Numbered from the stretch's first letter, positions 1 to 12,609 are shown. The stretch is 64,000 bases of DNA from Acheta domesticus (GCA_031308135.1 JAHLJT010008756.1:132820949-132884948), one strand, 5' to 3'. Program-made: numbers and translations. The notes: a model not told the origin generated them from the sequence alone.

Positions 1-177
1 CGCGCCAAGGTTATCGAGTTATCCGCTCGCCCCCGCCCCGCGCCGCCCGCCGCCCTCTCGCGCTATGATTTTTTAGCAGGGGACGCCACGCCACTCCGCT
101 TCCGCCCCGCGCTGCTCTGCTATTCCCTTTCGCGGCCCCAAAGGGCACGCGCTGATTCAGGCCCCCGCGCGCGCTTT
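1..177. other. GC/CpG-rich flank, no gene seen
   Basis: This is a CpG-dense, GC-rich stretch leading into the 55-bp minisatellite. Open frames cross it on both strands but share their composition with the repeat, and none resembles a known protein. No promoter element can be named with confidence. Confidence 0.4.
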
Positions 178-514
178 GGTGCATAAATGGCGCCCGCGCA
201 GGTGCTGCTCCTGGCGAACTCATTGTCGCGCTTTGTGCAAATGGCGGCCCGCGCAGGTGCTGCTCCTGGTGGACTCATTGTCGCGCTTTGTGCAAATGGC
301 GCCCCGCGCAGGTGCTGCTCCTGGTGGGACTCATTGTCGCGCTTTGTGCAAATGGCGACACCCGCGCAGGTGCTGCTCCTGGCGGACACGTTGTGCTTTG
401 TGCCAATGGCGCCCGCGCAGGTGCTTCTTCTCCTGGCGGGACCATCATTGTTGCGCTTTGTGCAAAATGGCGTCCGAACAGTTTGCTGCTCCTGGCGGAC
501 ACATTGTTGTGCAG
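178..514. repeat. 55-bp minisatellite, about 6 copies
   Basis: Six consecutive units of 54-60 bp share the core GTGCAAATGGCG, then CGCGCAGGTGCTGCTCCTGG, then CTCATTGTCGCGCTTT. The first four are close to each other. The fifth has an insertion (TTCTTCTCC) and the sixth is the most diverged, ending near 514. Open frames run through the array on both strands because the unit lacks stop codons in several frames. I treat these as composition artefacts, not genes. Decay towards the right edge is typical of unequal exchange with less homogenised ends. Confidence 0.9.
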
Positions 515-866
515 GAGACACGACGGGCAGCAAGAGCGATTTAAACTATTTTGAGAAAGCCAAAATATCGCAACGGGAGAGGAAAGTTGTGCGAGGCGTA
601 GGGAGAATCATAGATGGACACGAGGAGTGAGTTAAACCAGGTGGAGAAAGCCCAAACAAACGGAACAAAGGTGCAACGGTTAAGGCGGATAGTGAGATGG
701 GTATGGCGGTGGGTGACGAAGCGATTAGTGAATCGGTTAGTGAAGCGGTTACGAAAGTGGTTAGAGAAGGGGTGACGTAAAGGTAGCAAGGCCGGTAGAG
801 AAGAGGTTAGCGAAGCGGGTAGTGAAGGGATAGCGAAGAAGTAGTGAGACGGGAAGCAAGGTAGTT

Positions 867-1000
867 AGCGGGGCGGGTAGCGGGGCGGGTAGCGGGGCGG
901 GTAGCGGGGCGGGTAGCGGGGCGGGTAGCGGGGCGGGTAGCGGGGCGGGTAGCGGGGCGGGTAGCGGGGCGGGTAGCGGGGCGGTCAGCGGGGCGGGTAG
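867..1000. repeat. 12-bp minisatellite (AGCGGGGCGGGT)n
   Basis: About 11 near-perfect copies of AGCGGGGCGGGT, with one variant unit (GCGGTC) near 984. From about 697 to 866 the sequence is a degraded form of the same motif (AGCGAAGCGG, AGTGAAGCGG and similar). Two or three decayed units also follow on the right (AGCGAAGTTGGT, AGCGAGGCG). The array is therefore a homogenised core in an older, decayed array. On the minus strand it reads as alternating Pro/Ala/Arg/Thr, which is an artefact. The plus strand is G-rich and could form G-quadruplexes. Confidence 0.92.
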
Positions 1001-1012
1001 CGAAGTTGGTAG

Positions 1013-4000
1013 CGAGGCGTGGCGGACGCCAAGCAACGAGACAAAGAGCTTTGTGTGTTTTACGGAGAGTAATTTCACGAAACGTCAAGGGAAAACGTAA
1101 TAGAATTTTGCGGTTTATAAGGGGACCAGAAGAAAATACGGGAAATAAAGAAACTTCCGACAAAATAGAATAAACAATACAAATAAATATACAATATAAA
1201 TAAATAATACAAATGAAGTCGGATGCTCCAGTGTCAAGACCGAAGGTAAGAGGCTAATTTAGAATATTCGTAGTTTAAATCAGGTGGCATAAAGGATGTG
1301 TCTCTGGTGCGAAATGTTAAATAGTTGCATTCACGATTAATTTATATGTTCTTATTTAATAAAATATAACAATATTCGTTCTTACCGTAACCTCCCGTTT
1401 TTATAAACAATAAGAAACGTGTCGCAAGTAGCACTACTGACACGTCACATCTTTCAAAATGAAAGCAACGTACGGCTGACTCGACTTGCCAGAAATAACA
1501 GTAGAGTTCGCTTCGAACATATTATCGTTCGTACTCCCGTGTATGTAGAACGAGGTACCTTTTGTGAAGTGAACTTGGAGTGATAATGTTGCAGGCTCAT
1601 AGATGTAATAAAACACGTTTGCAGCACAATGTGCTTATGAATACCGCAAAATGAAAATCTACAACTCCAGATAAAGCGGGTAATAACGATTAAGTATATT
1701 GATATTACCTGAAATAACTTAAGTTAGCAAAAATGTAGTACCAACTTTAGATTTTGTGGAATAACTGGGAGATTTTTCTCGATAGGGTTTCTCGCAAGTT
1801 GGAGTAGCTCTGATTGTATTTTTCATGTGTAACAATGGTTTCTTTTGTGTAACAAAGAAATTATTTTTATTTACGGTATATTGTATATTTTATTCTTATT
1901 ATTGACATTACAGAGCATTTTTTTATTACAGAGGTATTTCTGAGATTATTATTTGTTGTAAGCCAAAGTGATGTCCCTGTTTATTGGCACATGAGCGCCA
2001 AAATTAATTCAAATTTTGCGCCGTTCGTGTCATTAATTATTTATAACAATCTTTAGCGCCAATTAACAGCGCAGACATATATTTCAGACGTGGCCGTCTT
2101 TGACTTAATATTATTTACCCCAAAATCTCAGCGATAATTTCCAACAAAAGAACAGAGCCATTGTTTTCAATGATGTGCTTTGGGAGATAAGCTCTTTGAA
2201 ATTACTTTTCAACTATCAAATGGTTTCAAACATGACCGCAAGATTGCAGCACCTCCTCCACTCTTGAAATCACTTGCCGTTTGTAGCGATTTTTTTAAAA
2301 AGACGCTGGGTTTAGCTGAGACGCGCCCGAATCACTGTTACAAAATTCAAAACTCCAACAGTAATTTTCCAGCCGTCGCCTTGTCAGTATAGAAAAGAAG
2401 CATAAGTGTGTGTGTGTATTGCGAGCCGTGAAAATTGAATTAAAACTCGAGAAAGCTGGCTGCGTTTCAGATCAAAAACTTTCTAAGAATCTACAGCTTA
2501 TCACTAATTGCGCCAAAAAACAGTGTTTTGGCATTTCAGCACGTATGCTCGCAGGAAAATGAACGGAACAAGTAATTGAAGCGCTTTTCCCCACGCCCAG
2601 ACCAGGTCTTAGATAATCTTGACAATCTTTTCAATGATCAATTATTCTTTCGTAGAAGTGTAGTGATGGTCGTAAATACTGTTTTCAGAATTAATTAAAA
2701 GTACGTAGTTCTTATACTTCCCTACGTCCAATCTGAGCAGATCTTCCACAAAAAATTAACAAAGCTATTGTTAAGCAGTCTCAACATTGCTTATAAATAT
2801 GATAGGCATGCATCTTTGAAATTCAATTGAAAGGTAGGTTATGCTACCACACTTGGCACATTTATTTCTACCTAAATCTCTTTTTTTCAAAATCTGTACA
2901 CAATACTCGTGAAGCGTAGCGTCGATCTCGAAAACTCCGATTGTCGAGTGGCCCGTGAGAGCGCACCTGGGTAGACTGCGAACCGAGGGCACACACTCGG
3001 AGGATTCGAGGAATTAGCAACGTAAAATAAAATTTCGAGGGCATTCTTCTGTGTTCTGTACTCAACTAAACGCTTCACTTGCATTGACCACTTGAGGATA
3101 TGTAATCCGATATTCAATCATTCTCGCGGATCAGTACGTTACCTCTTTCAGCAGATGCGTTTATTTTTCGGAGAGCATGGTCAGGACGAGAGAACTACTG
3201 CAGCAGCAGATGTGTATTGAAACGATTGAAATATTGTATGATCTTGTAGGAACATGTGAAGAGAAAATATTCCAAAACACCTGAAGTAGTGGTGTTCTTC
3301 TGTGAAACAACATGATTGTTTATTCATGCTAGTAATGAATTTAAATAATTACAATTTTGTTCATTCATTACTCTACTATATGACGTGAAATAAAATAAAA
3401 GTAATTGGTATTTTTCATGACTATTGAATTTGAATCTTAGTAATTTTTTTTAGTTGAAGCTGAGCTTTTCCTGTAATAAAAGACACTCGATAAAATTTCG
3501 AACTATGTAAATCATTGTTTCTAAAATGAAAACAGCTTGACACTAGATTCCTAATTGGGATGGATTTTCTTAAAACTCACGTTACGACATTTTAGTCTCA
3601 ATTTCATGCAAGGGTAAATATTCAACATTGCCAGCAACATAAATTGCAGAGAATTCAAAAAGGGTAAGTATTTGGCATAAATTTACCGGTGACTTCTTTG
3701 TCCTTTTGATTTATTCTAGTGGACGAATGTGAACTCAGTACCTTGAATGATTTTAACGTTTGCTTAAAGGCAAAACGCATTATTTTTTATTTTAACATAT
3801 GTTTCCTCAATGGAAAAACATATGATACTTCGCCGCAAAGTGTGTAGAAAGGCACAATTCGGCCGAGGTGGCGACCAAGGCTGCACTGCCCTGTGGCACC
3901 AGAAGCTGCCTGGTGCTTCAACAGCAGTACGTTCTGAGAAAGATTGATAGACAGATTGATTTAAACTGCAATTGGGCATAACCCGGTGGCAGCTAATTAC

Positions 4001-4050
4001 AAAAACATAAATATACACAGCCTTTTCAGTAATATAGAACACTAATACCA
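1013..4050. other. AT-rich unique-looking DNA, no gene seen
   Basis: I find no convincing exon, RNA gene or mobile element here. The short open frames (all under about 110 codons) show no recognisable domain. A short (GT)n run occurs near 2408-2417. A slightly GC-richer patch at 3821-3960 has an open minus-strand frame, but nothing in it is diagnostic. Confidence 0.5.
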
Positions 4051-4051
4051 C

Positions 4052-4081
<30 letters not shown>
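4052..4081. repeat. (TAA)n microsatellite
   Basis: About ten TAA trinucleotides, continuing imperfectly to about 4095. It lies just outside the 3' side of the minus-strand LINE fragment that follows, where LINE tails often seed such tracts. Confidence 0.9.
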
Positions 4082-4084
<3 letters not shown>

Positions 4085-4232
4085 TAAGAATAAGGTAATA
4101 TAACTAGCAAATTATATACTAATTGTAGTAATAATAAATGGTAAAATAATGATAATAATATAAAAACTGACTGATTCATATAACATTAATTATATTAAGA
4201 GAGAAAACACACACACACACACAACTGCACTA

Positions 4233-4790
4233 GTATCACACTGCACTTCACTTCACTAAGACCTGAAAACATTTCCTTCTTTATTTCTCATGCTATACAC
4301 TGCACTACACCCTCACTTCACAATATAACACTTATGCATCGCTATAAAACCCACTATTCTCCCTCATTTACTTAATAATACCCTAAATTAATTTCCTAAA
4401 ACTGTTGAACGCTTTGAGGAAAGGGTTCAACGGTTTTTGCAGGCAATCTATTCCATTCCGTAATCGTTCGATTTGTAAAAGAAAATTTCCCCGACAATCC
4501 GTTCTCTGCTGTCTTAAACCCGTCCGATGCACTTAAGGGGTCTCGGAGGCCCCTTGACAATCTTCTCATCGCTGTAACTCTGTTGTGTTTTGCTTGTGGC
4601 TAATAATATTTCTTGACATCTTAAAACAATCATTTTTGTTACTAATACTACAAGGAGAAGAGACGGAAACTAATCGGTTTTTATAAATCTAGCTTTTTCT
4701 GTAGGTAGTCGCACTTTCCACTTAAGGTGCCTGAAGGCCCCTATTTGTTCTGTGGCTTCGTTGAAAATATTTCTATAAAAATGTTGCAAG
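4233..4790 (-). mobile_element. 3' end of a non-LTR retrotransposon (LINE), copy A
   Basis: Read on the minus strand, about 4577 down to 4396 is an open frame ending in TAG at 4396-4398. It contains FTNRTITEWNRLPAKTVE followed by SVQQF. This matches the typical extreme C-terminus of LINE ORF2 proteins (pattern FxxRxxxxWNxLPxxVVxxxSVxxFK). The 3' UTR-like DNA continues to about 4233 and is repeated in copy B at 6047-6372. The coding part upstream of about 4580 is decayed. This is a 5'-truncated, dead copy. Clade cannot be fixed from this short piece; a Jockey or CR1-like element is plausible. Confidence 0.7.
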
Positions 4791-4799
4791 ATCGACAAT

Positions 4800-6046
4800 A
4801 GACTACGACAGTAAAATTCCTTTATACTTTCACTTTTCGACACTATCTTTTTTGAGTTAGCAGATCTTCAATACAAAGTTTAGTTTTGTATCTGTCACAA
4901 GTGTGAATACGTTTCTCTAAACTGTGCGGGAAGTAGCGACCTTCAAAAATTAATCTCACTTCAATGAATATGTGCGAAAAATTGTATTGAAAAGAGCTTG
5001 ATTATATATAGAAGGGATTTGTTTTTGAGTAAGGAAGTGATTCGTTTTCACAGCAACAATGAATATTCGTATTTTCGAAAACATTCGAAAAGGCATGCAC
5101 TTTGATGACAAACGAAAGGCGGGTGATCTTTCAGTACGTATATGAGGAATAAACCTGATAAATATGGCATAAAAATATTCAGGTGTTGTGATATGGAGAA
5201 ACGGATATGCATTCAACAGCAGTCTATATTTTGGTAGGCAAAAGGACAAGCCCTTGGTAAAAGATTTGGCTGCAAATGTGAAAAGAACGGACCCAACCCT
5301 TGAGGAAAGGAGGATACAACATTTCCTGTGGGATATTTTTATACGTTCTTACTCGCAGAGTTCCTGTTACAAAAAAAACCTACACTGCTAAGAATTTCAT
5401 GTCAAAACACAAAAGAGATTCCAAATGAGCTGAAAACACAAAAAGCAATTATTTTACATTGATATTGCTAAACTAATAATTTTCTGTGTCTTAAAATGCA
5501 AAAGGTAATATAATTATTTACATTCCATCACCACAACCAGAATTTATTAATCTGAAAACATGAAACCATAAATGATCGTACATAATAAAACATAAATTGG
5601 AGTAGATGAAATGGATCAGTGGTTGAATGACTATAACGTTTGCCTTCAAACATGCCGATGACCAATGCATCTCTCCTACAATGTAAACGATATTGCAGCA
5701 CCGATGCAATAGTATTACAACAATTTTGCTCCAAAAAATAGAACGAAAATGTCACTTACTGGCGATAATTTTCCTAAATGCTGCAACGCAAAACTTTCAA
5801 AAGAAAGAAATCAATTATTAACAATCCCAAAAACACAGATGAGAACATTAAACTGCTTTAATGTTTTAGAAATTCACAAAAATAATATACATAGGAGCCA
5901 GCAATAGAATTACCACTAATAAACGGGAAATTATTAGTATTTAGTAAAATAAAATAATAAAATGATAATAGAAATATGACTATTTATTACTAATTATATT
6001 AATTTCCTGTTCTTATTTACTGACCGCACAAACTGGGCACAAAGAG
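4800..6046. other. AT-rich spacer between two LINE fragments, no gene seen
   Basis: No recognisable coding or RNA feature. The part from about 5880 to 6046 is AT-rich and loosely resembles the DNA left of copy A (about 4085-4232), so the duplicated unit may extend past the obvious LINE homology. Confidence 0.45.
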
Positions 6047-6372
6047 TGTGTTTGTACACACTGCACTTCACTGCACTTCACTTCACTAGACACTGCAAAC
6101 ACTTCACTTCACTAAGACCTGAAAACATTTCCTTTGTTATTTCTCTGCTATACACTGCACTACACCTCACTTCACAATAAAACACTTATGCATTGCTATA
6201 TAACCCACTTTTCTCCCTCATTTACTTAATAATACCCTAAATTAATTTCCTAAACTGTTGAACGCTTTGAGGAAAGGGTTCAAAGGTTTTTGCAGGCAAT
6301 CTTTCCATTCCGTAATCGTTCGATTTGTAAAAGAAAATTTCCCGACATCCGTTCTCTGCTGTCTTAAATTTA
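6047..6372 (-). mobile_element. 3' end of the same LINE, copy B (frameshifted)
   Basis: About 300 bp are nearly identical to 4237-4520, in the same orientation and about 1.83 kb away. Compared with copy A it lacks one base within the EWNRLP codons (AATCTTTCC instead of AATCTATTCC on the plus strand) and has small indels, so its frame is broken. It also carries an extra CACTTCACTTCACTA-type duplication at its left edge. It is either an independent insertion of the same family or half of a segmental duplication. Confidence 0.75.
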
Positions 6373-6760
6373 TTTCGTGCCTGTGATCCATTCTACTGAT
6401 GTATGTAGGAATACATAGCCGCCGATTAATTTCTTTCCAAATAAAGGCCTCATGTTCGCCGAAACGTCACCCACCACGACAGAGACGCGACTTATCCCGG
6501 AGAGCCTAGGTAATACAGACTCCAGCCGCGGAAGCCTATGCAATCATGATGAGCGTATATGTTCTGAACCGCGTGGTAAATATTTCAATATCTTCAACTG
6601 CTTACAGATTTCTCCAGTTAGGTGTTTTCTTATTGACCAAACCGAACCTGGGGGGCTAACTCGGACCTATTACTCCGATCTAGGGGCTAAAACAGGCGTT
6701 TTAAGAACACAGAACATCCGTTTCCGAGAGGTGCTCAAATCCTGAAATTACTTATCAGTT
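6373..6760 (+). other. Possible retroelement 3'-region remnant (uncertain)
   Basis: A GC-richer patch holds CGCCGAAACGTC at about 6457, then a frame reading VIQTPAAEAYAIMM. Motifs of the type 'GCCGAAACGT ... TPAAEA' commonly occur near the 3' ends of Penelope-like and some LINE elements. Adjacency to a LINE fragment supports a mobile origin. A competing open frame of 97 codons (6452-6745) has no recognisable domain. I am not sure of this call. Confidence 0.25.
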
Positions 6761-8159
6761 TTTTTTATTTCAGAGGTAATGAGAGTATGTTAAATTAATA
6801 GATTTTTCATATACTTGTGGTTTTGAGAAGAGCTCATTTATTCAGTTCCGTTATGACCTTAATACAGGGTAAATAAGGTCAATAGGTAAAATAACATTAT
6901 AGGTAAAATAGATGAAGTAATTAATGAAATAATACAGAAAGATTGTTTTCGACAAGAAGATGCTAGCAAAGCTAAAGCAAAAGCTAAGCAAAACGTATGG
7001 CAAAACTGAATAATTGGCTAATTTGTAAAAAAACGAACTACATTTACGTATTTCTGTGTTGTCTTACACCTACTATGTGTTAAAGCTTAGAGTAAAGATA
7101 AAGTACCAATATTTTTCGTAGACTTTAACATATTAATGGTTTTATATATTCTCATTTGTTGAAATTTCTAACGAATACAATCCTCTGTAAAATTTTATGT
7201 CTAATGGAAAAAGGAAAAAAGTGATCGCTTTTACATCTACATTTTTGTTGGTTTTATTCAATTCTTTTTCAACTTGGTTGCAATACACACTGGAAAGGTA
7301 ACATTGAGTACAGGGAATTCTGGGGCTGTTTACATTCGCGGAAAATAAAAACAGTTCGTGAAATCTATCTAAATCCACTTACCTCCCATGGATTAACTTA
7401 ACTACATTTCCAATAGCGTGCATAACAAATACCCCGGAATCTCTGCCTTGTGTTTTCATCGTCAGGGATTATTCAGTCTGCGGCAGTTTGGGAAATGAAA
7501 ATAAAACGAAGCTCGCTGCGATATAAATGGTTCCGCTGAACATCGTTTTGCAACTAGGGATACGGTTTTGGAACATTCCTATTCTTCTAATCCAGAAAAA
7601 TTCAGATTCAAAAACTTGAAAGTTGCGGCAACTGCTTCGTGAATCACATTTTTCACAATCTAACAAGATCTTGGACTGTAAAAAAAAGCTATTCTACCAT
7701 GCTCTACTTTTATACTTTTAAAAGTGTACCATTAAAAGAGCTATGCTTCATTACTTTTAACATTTGATAATCTCTCCAGCAACATGGAAGAACTAGTACT
7801 TCATTTCATCTGATTTTATTCTTACAGTCTATCTAAATTTTGTATTTGTTTGAAAGTTTATTTCCAGCAATTTTTGTATTGGAACTACTTGAAATTTGAT
7901 GCAGGCCAAAATTCAAAAGAAATTAATTTAACCAAAAAAAATTGAATAATGACTATATCCCGCATTTTACTTATTATAAACGTTAACAAATAACTTACTA
8001 AAATCACTTTAAACATTTTACTTACTAAAATACACGCAACACAGAGAATAAGTTAACTTTTTATTTTTGTTAATGGAAATATTTGTTCAATATCGCGACC
8101 TCCGAAGAATATCAGGAATAAGAAAAAATATCTAAAGTCCTCGTGTTACCCGGTTTTTC
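6761..8159. other. AT-rich DNA, no gene seen
   Basis: Only short open frames without recognisable motifs. No repeat longer than a few units was noticed. Confidence 0.5.
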
Positions 8160-9425
8160 ATTTCCGAAAGTATCTTCTCCGCCGAGAACGTGACGCGTTA
8201 GTTTGAGTCTCGCGTGAATCTAACGCAACTGCAGCGCACAGCGCGAAACAGGACAACGCGCTATCTCCAGCGTGTGGGAGCGCGGCGTGGATGAGCTTCC
8301 TCGCAGCGCGGGCCAAGTGGTAATAGGTTATTTAAGCAGAGTTTAAAACGAGAGCCCCTTAAGCACCGCCGGCTTCTTCAGCGCAATGTCCCCAGCCCCT
8401 TCCCGCGCACATCCTGCCCTGTTGCAGCTCCCCGTCACAGCCTCCGCTCCGCCCCCGCCCCGCGCCCGGTCAAGAGAAGTCTCCCGACCGCCCCTTCATC
8501 CACCCCGGCATGGAGCCCCCGTTCTCAACCCCGCGGCCGCCTGCCCCGCCACGTCCGCCCCCGCGCCAGCCCTCATCCCTGCTGTGGACCTTCGCCCTTC
8601 ACGTCCGAATCCTTATCCTCAATGTTCACTCCCACCGCTACTTTCTTCCCCGCCTTCGCGTTCTCCCTCCTCTGTGCCCATCCCCGCTGACCGATCCGTT
8701 CCCGCCCATGCTTCAACCCCCGCCACGCTTCCACCCCCGCCACGCTTCCACCCCCAACACGCTTCCACCCCCAACACGCTTCCACCCCCACCACGCTTCC
8801 ACCCCCAACACGCTTCCTCCCCCGCCACGCTTCCACCCCCGCCACGCTTCCACCCCCGTCACGCTTCCATCCCCAACACGCTTCCACCCCCGCCATGCTT
8901 CCACCCTCAACACGCTTCCATCCTCGACACGCTTAAGTTCCCATCCACGCTGCCACCTCCACAAATGCTTCAAACCCACCCGCACCCACCTCGCATCTTT
9001 TCCCTACGCTCACTCCCGCGTGTACTGCTGAAACGAATTGCTTCTGCCCCGTTATCCACCCCCGCACTCGCCCCCGCGCCCGCGCCCGCTACCGCCCTCC
9101 GCCCCCGCACTTGCCCTCACGTCCGTTCCCATCCTCTCTCCCGCCCTCGCCCCGCCCCCGCGCCCGCCCCGCGCCCGCCCCGCCCCCACCCTGCCCCCGC
9201 GAGCCCGGCACGGCTCGCGTCACCGCTTCCTGCAAAGTGCTGGCATTAACTTCCATAATGGAATCTCTTAAATGTGCTTTTCTGTTACAATGTTATACTT
9301 GTAACAGAATGTTAATGGCGCGACCGAAGTGCGACGAAGCCGCTTAACTGGGCTGCTGCGGAGAGCAAAAAAAGTGGGCGGAACGGCGGGGAGGCGGGGG
9401 CGGCAGCGGCGGAGGACACCAACGT
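8160..9425. other. GC/CpG-rich island
   Basis: GC content rises sharply here, with many CpGs and a C-rich plus strand. It contains the 17-bp minisatellite at 8710-8937, then short CCCGCGCC-type runs at 9055-9195. Single-copy, less biased DNA follows at 9235-9360. The long Pro/Ser/His-rich open frames across 8386-9250 have no domain and follow the repeats, so I do not call them genes. A promoter or enhancer role is possible but unproven. Confidence 0.5.
8710..8937. repeat. 17-bp minisatellite, about 13 copies
   Basis: The unit is CGCCACGCTTCCACCCC with two frequent versions of the first three bases (CGC or CAA). Copies run without gaps; the last few (CATGCTTCCACCCT, CACGCTTCCATCCT) are decayed. 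The period is not a multiple of three, so the three frames cycle and stay open. This explains the overlapping long frames on both strands. Confidence 0.92.
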
Positions 9426-12125
9426 TTGGATGTAGAAGCGGTCTCTTAAACTCCAGTAAAAACGCACGAGCGAATTCCTAGTCGAGGCTGGGGAGCCATG
9501 AGACTTTTTCTAAAACTGGAATGTTGGCTGCTTGGAAAACGCTACGTCCTCAGCCAACGTTTTAGCTGTCATACTGCAACTGATTGGCATAGAATTTGCG
9601 TTTAAAAAGGTTGCAATCGAAAAGTTGGCAACGTTTTAGGAATTAGCGTCTTAAGGGCATTTTGATTCCATTGACTTTAGAAATTCACGTTCGCAGTTTT
9701 GTTAAGCTCTCAGGAGCAGACGCAATGCGAACTGACAACGTTGACGCTAGCGATGTGTTAAGCTGGGCAGGCGCAAGAGTAGGAACAAAACTCTGCAATC
9801 TGCGTCTATTGGAGAAAACGTATCTCCTACCGACTACCTGTGATTGTCAGAATAATAAAGAAACAACAATAGTGTAAACGTTGATTTAATTTTAGAATGA
9901 ATAGTCATTTGAATCTCTACAGATTCCCTTCACAGCTGACTAGCTTTTCCAAGACTCCTCTTAATGTGTAAATCATTACTGCTTTTACAATACGACAATC
10001 CTCCATTCTTAAAAGAGTTCTTCGCGTATCATACTCCTCTACTTTATTGCAAGGAAAGAATATTTTCAATTCTTTCTCGTTATCAGATACCCAAAGTTCT
10101 AACTGCTTTGATCGATTGTATCAGCGAATGAAGAATACAGACTAAAGAAACTTCATAAGAAACCGGCCTTGTAAACGACGTCAAGCTATTCACGTTGTGA
10201 ACTACCCAACAACCTATAAACTCAACGTTCTGTAATTCAGTTCCTGTCGTTGAAAATCAATTACATGCAAAAATACACCAAGTTCACACGAACAAAAGCA
10301 TGGAAGAAGATTGAAGCACGTTAATATTGCGAGAATATTAATTTCGTACTATAAAACAAGTTAGGCTGAGTGTTTCTTCCGAGGTATTTCCCGAAGTATT
10401 ATAGTAAAAGACGCTCTTACTTTAAATAAGAACAAGCGACCCGGAACAAAAATCTCTTTACAATTTTTTTTCAGGCAGTTCTAACACAATAACTGCTTCG
10501 AGGAACGTCTCAAAAGAAAATTTTCTTTAGTAGCAGTTGCACCGTGAAAACTCTTCAAGACAAGTTGAAAGCTTTACTTAAAAATTGTGTGCCTTTGATA
10601 TCGATAAAGTCTCAATAACAAGGGATCAACGACAGACGAAAAGAAGTGAACCAGCGGACTGTTACTCAAAAAATTCAGAAAGGAAGCAAGATCAAAGCGA
10701 CAACGAATCGAGGTGGTTAATGGCTCTTCTTTTGCCAGTTCTGTTGCTGTTTGAAATGAAATCTGAGAGCTACAGTTGTCAGCTTAGCGTCGACAAATCA
10801 ATTTCATCCTAAAACTAATTCTCGAAATAATCTAGATCGTGTGCCGAGACTCAATAAAAACCGCCACAATGAACATCTATCAAGCACGTGACGTTAAAAC
10901 CCAGCGTCGTTTATTTCTTGTTATAGCGCTTACGCTATCGCTCCATCGGATGAGCCGCGACCGCAAAAGCTAGGCTTCTGCTGTGAGTCAGCGCGCGTCG
11001 ACAGAGCTGCTGGTGGAGTGATTGCAGGTCGACACGGTTCGCCACACCGCCACCCGCAACTGAACGCGCCACGTGGCAGCTCAACTCTACACCACGCAAC
11101 TCAGCTCTCGTTAGATTAGCAAACAAACTCAGCAAAGGTGTACCCATGAAATCACATAGTTTCAAAATCTATTTCTTTATTCTTCTTCATCTAATCTATA
11201 ATTACATAAATAAACCATTGCTATTTCTTGTTTCTGTGACAGATAATAAAAAATACACATTTTCTTTTTAAAGTACGTTAAATCACTTTTGGAATCTCAC
11301 CGTTTCTTCATTTCTCAGCTCCAGGGAACTGAGAGATGTACACAGCCTGATTTAATTTTGTTATTATTATGGGCGAATCTTATGCCCTAAAAAATCTTGC
11401 CATTTGCTTTTAAAAATATGCATTTATGACCTAAAAATTATGAAATATGCACTTTTATGTACAATAAAAATTAACAATATTTCATTTCCAGTCTAAACCG
11501 TTCTTGATAAAACTCAGGAGGAGCATGCTTGGAAGGAAACGATATACTTTTGTGCAAACATAATACAATCTACCTTACTTCGTGGGAGAAATAATTAAAT
11601 TAAATATTCACCTTAGCGAAGTATGTCTTGTTGCATTTTGTCTGCGTGGTTTAAAATATTTGATATCAAGGAATACCCTACATTTGCACTATATTTTATC
11701 ATCTATAGAAAAGAAAGAAGAAAAGAAACAAACTGCGACAAGCTCTTGATGAATAAACACTCACAAATAAATAGTAGTTTCTACAAAAAGATGAAACGTT
11801 TTAGAGATAAGTCTCTATTTTAACAAAATATGCAAAATATGCGCCTATAATCACACGAACATGCACCAACAAGAAAAAATCGGACAATTATGCACTAACA
11901 TGTTAGTCAAGGTAGCATTCAATACAAACTAAATGTCAAGAAATTCCAATTAGCCATGCCCTGAAGCAATGGACCAAAATATGCAAACTCCACTCCCTAG
12001 TTATTATTAATAAAATATTCGAATATTCCGAGTGTTTAGAGGAATTCCAATATATTTAAAAGCTGAATAAAAAGCACATTTTGCAACAGTACCAATTATA
12101 AAGGATTTACAAAAGGGCATTAACT
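9426..12125. other. Mostly AT-rich DNA, no gene seen
   Basis: No exon could be supported. A moderately GC-rich patch at 10900-11110 and an AT-rich segment at 11370-11910 stand out. The latter has repeated AAATATGCA/TATGCAAAATATGC words near both ends (about 11416-11456 and 11826-11845) and may be a MITE or hAT derivative. I could not define its termini. Confidence 0.4.
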
Positions 12126-12545
12126 AACTTCGACCCCGGTCCATCTCTCGCAACGGTGGCGAAGGAGGCGGCGGACCGGTCCCTCACATGCTGTCTGAGG
12201 CGCTTAAAACACGCGCGTCCCCTGAGCGCCCTCGAGGTGCTCGTCCGCGCGCGTGCCGCCCATTCCCCCACCCTTTCCCCCACCCCTTCCCCCCTTCTCT
12301 CACAGCCTTATCGCCGGGGCCCGGTTTGCCGCGCCCTGCGGGACTCCTCATTTTCAATTCGAGCGCCGCGCGGGGGACGCGGGACGCTGGGCGGCTTGTG
12401 ACGTCACCCAAGCCGGCGTGGGGCGGCGCGCCGCACGAGCTCCGTAATCCGGCGCCCTTCGCGGCAAGGGCAGGAGGCAAAGGGCGCGAGTGGGGCGCCG
12501 CGCTTGGCTTCCGCTCCCTCACGTGCTGAGCCAGAGTGTGGAACT
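12126..12545. promoter_or_regulatory. CpG-rich island with a CRE palindrome (TGACGTCA)
   Basis: About 420 bp of CpG-dense sequence stand in AT-rich surroundings. It includes a perfect cAMP-response-element palindrome TGACGTCA at 12399-12406, a CACGTG-like site (CACGTG at 12522) and a (CCCCACCCTTTCC)-type run at 12268-12297. Such islands often mark promoters, but I see no start codon or exon that I can attach to it. The regulatory reading is inferred from composition and one motif. Confidence 0.35.
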
Positions 12546-12609
12546 CTCGCCTGCACCACGTGACCGCACATTACTTAATGTTACTTGGAATGTAATAATT
12601 CAACAACTA

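Noticed and set aside
3764..4084. 106-codon minus-strand frame starting with a polyleucine run that resembles a signal peptide
   Set aside because: The leucine run is the (TAA)n microsatellite read on the other strand. The remainder has no recognisable domain.
8386..9249. 287-codon Pro/Ser/Ala/His-rich plus frame and several overlapping minus frames
   Set aside because: They coincide with a 17-bp minisatellite and C-rich DNA, have no domain, and several frames on both strands are open together.
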